From Tanytarsus gracilentus (lineage: Eukaryota > Arthropoda > Insecta > Diptera > Chironomidae): a stretch of 64,000 bases of DNA. Where the stretch lies: contig JAXRKN010000040.1 of assembly GCA_038502055.1 (NCBI GenBank), positions 6,904,001 to 6,968,000 on the forward strand. The letters run 5' to 3'. Both the position numbers and the translations under genes were made by a program. Positions within the stretch are counted from its first letter, which is position 1. Every line of letters starts with the position of its first letter. Under the pieces are notes generated by a model, which saw nothing but the letters and a program-made list of their open reading frames with translations, was not told where the DNA came from and did not search any database. This document shows positions 62,384 to 64,000 of the stretch, in pieces.

Positions 62384-64000
62384 TGAAGAAGTTCAGAATT
62401 TACTGTGAGAAAATAAATTATTAATCATTAAAAACTTTAAAGGAGTGAAAAATGAATTTTTCGTTTTTAGTTAAACTTTTAAAGGTTTGGTCAACCTTCG
62501 ATTAAATAACCGAAACTTAAGAAGTGTAAAAATTTACTCTACATTAAAAATAGGTTCATTATAAAAATTTAAAAAGTTTGAACTTTGAACTATAATCAAA
62601 TAAATTTCTTCTTTTTGAAAATTGTTAATTTAAAAATTCTTTCTCTTCTCATCTTTTGACGCTTAAAAGTATAAAACCTCCAAAGTTCAAAGAAACTTTT
62701 TAAACTCGCTCAAAATTTTAATTAAAAAGTTTTCTTCATAAATTTTCATATTTTCAACAGCAAGGAAGTTTTTTTACCACTTACAAAAAAATGAAATATG
62801 TTACTGATTATGAAGAAACTAAAAGATTCTTAGACAATGTAAACACAAAGCTGCTTAAGTTAGCACTGAATGTGTTCTAGTGAAGCTCCATGCTATAAAT
62901 ACTGACTTTGATGCCATTCGCATGATTTACTTGTTCCATGCTTTGTTGAACTTTTGAAGGCTTCGTTCATTTACCTTAGAATGAGTTTTGTAGATTTATT
63001 TATGATAAAAATATTATTTTTTGGTTTAATAAAATTTCTTCCCTCATTTTATCCAACTCAATTCAAAGCAGTTAGACAAGCATAAAATTACATATCGAAA
63101 AAGAAAAACATGACGTACATGAGCGTATCCATCTGGCTTAAAGAAGCTTTTAAGATGAGCATGAAATTAAATTTCTTCATCAGCTTTTCAATTTTTCACG
63201 CACTCGAGCTTTTCAGGTGTTTTCTGCTTATACTACGAAACATAATTTTATTATCGATATGGAAACTCATTTATATTCGTTTCTGTCAAGTTTTTCTGCT
63301 TATCATCGCAAATTCTGTGTCAATAAGATTTTTAAAATTTTATTCTAAAATTTTCGTAAAGTAGACCTAAAAAGTAAAAATTTAAAATTGAATCAATGTG
63401 CATTAAATTTTTGATGTTCCGAAAATTTAATTAAATTGAAGAATTTTTGTTTGGAAATAGACATATTTTTCAATTTCCAAATTAAAATTTCCTTTGAACG
63501 TCAAATTTCAAGAAATTTGGAGTATTCCAGAGCCTTATCACTTGTTTTTTTGAGATATTCGCAGAAATTTATTAGGAATTCTCATCATAATTTCAAAGAT
63601 ATCATTTTAATTAATTAGAGCAAATTTGGTGGGTGTGAATCGTGGAAAATTAAATTGACATTACACATATTTTTCATGAGGAAATTACAGGAAAATAATT
63701 TTTAGGGAACGTCGAAAAATTCTAATTAAACTATGGACGAAAATATCAAAGTGGAAGTGAAGTCAACGTTATCGGATGTGAGATTTTAATTAAAATTAAA
63801 CATGTTTCAAATTTTCTTTTGTGCTTAATTTTTTAAACATCTTTAGAAAGAAAAAAATTAATTTTTTATAATGAAGAGTCCTGAGAAGATTCTTGGAATG
63901 TTTTGATGTTCTTGATCAAAATATTGATTGAAAACTTATCATTAATTGTTTACCATCGACATCTGGCAGCTGGTTTGATTAATTTGGCCTCGAGCCTAAA
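62384..64000. other. Flank at the right end, no gene supported
   Basis: A TATA-like CTATAAATAC lies at about 62892. Open frames at 62982 (short), 63110-63364 (84 codons, hydrophobic) and 63436 are AT-driven and lack recognisable features. Confidence 0.4.

Noticed and set aside
63110..63364. 84-codon hydrophobic ORF
   Set aside because: Phe/Ile/Leu richness follows from AT content; no signal for expression.

Overview
The window reads as AT-rich nuclear DNA from an insect, most likely a fly in the broad sense (a midge- or mosquito-like dipteran). The grounds are intron-split genes with GT-AG junctions and short introns, a GABA-B receptor subunit 2 closest to my recollection of the fly protein, an arthropod-type SET/MYND gene, and very dense non-coding repeats. 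The species cannot be named from sequence alone. No bacterial operon, virus or CRISPR array was seen.

Layout. 1-7638 holds no exon I can support. It is probably upstream or intronic sequence of the receptor gene and carries two copies of a repeat family plus a fragment of rDNA (18S 3' end and possibly ITS1). 7639-20457 (+) holds thirteen exons of the metabotropic GABA-B receptor subunit 2, running from the ligand-binding domain to the C-terminal coiled coil; the 5' exons lie outside the window. A hAT transposon with an intact 8-bp target duplication sits in one intron, and a retroposon-like repeat in another. 20458-36711 has no convincing gene (apart from a possible alternative receptor exon at 27387) but at least five inverted-repeat elements. 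36712-39987 (+) is a nine-exon SBK1-type serine/threonine kinase. 40622-42700 is repeats: a composite element with a G-rich block and two tail-to-tail retroposon copies. 44310-49092 (+) is a SmydA-type SET/MYND gene. 50306-50719 (-) is an unrecognised 137-residue ORF abutted by a 1.05-kb foldback element. 55687-58609 (+) is the 3' part of an unrecognised Gly/Ala-rich multi-exon gene. 59841-61100 is a near-perfect 1.26-kb palindrome. 61860-62383 (-) is a three-exon gene for a small, probably secreted protein.

The genes do not form a pathway. The receptor (neuronal inhibition), the kinase and the SET/MYND protein look like ordinary separate single-copy genes. What stands out is how many unrelated long inverted repeats share 64 kb. 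At least six kinds are present, several with iterated subterminal motifs, and one repeat family carries 129-bp tandem units whose length is a multiple of three and which stay open as a 43-residue peptide repeat. Exon joins were worked out by eye from reading frame, splice sites and remembered family sequence, so junctions marked tentative need transcript support.
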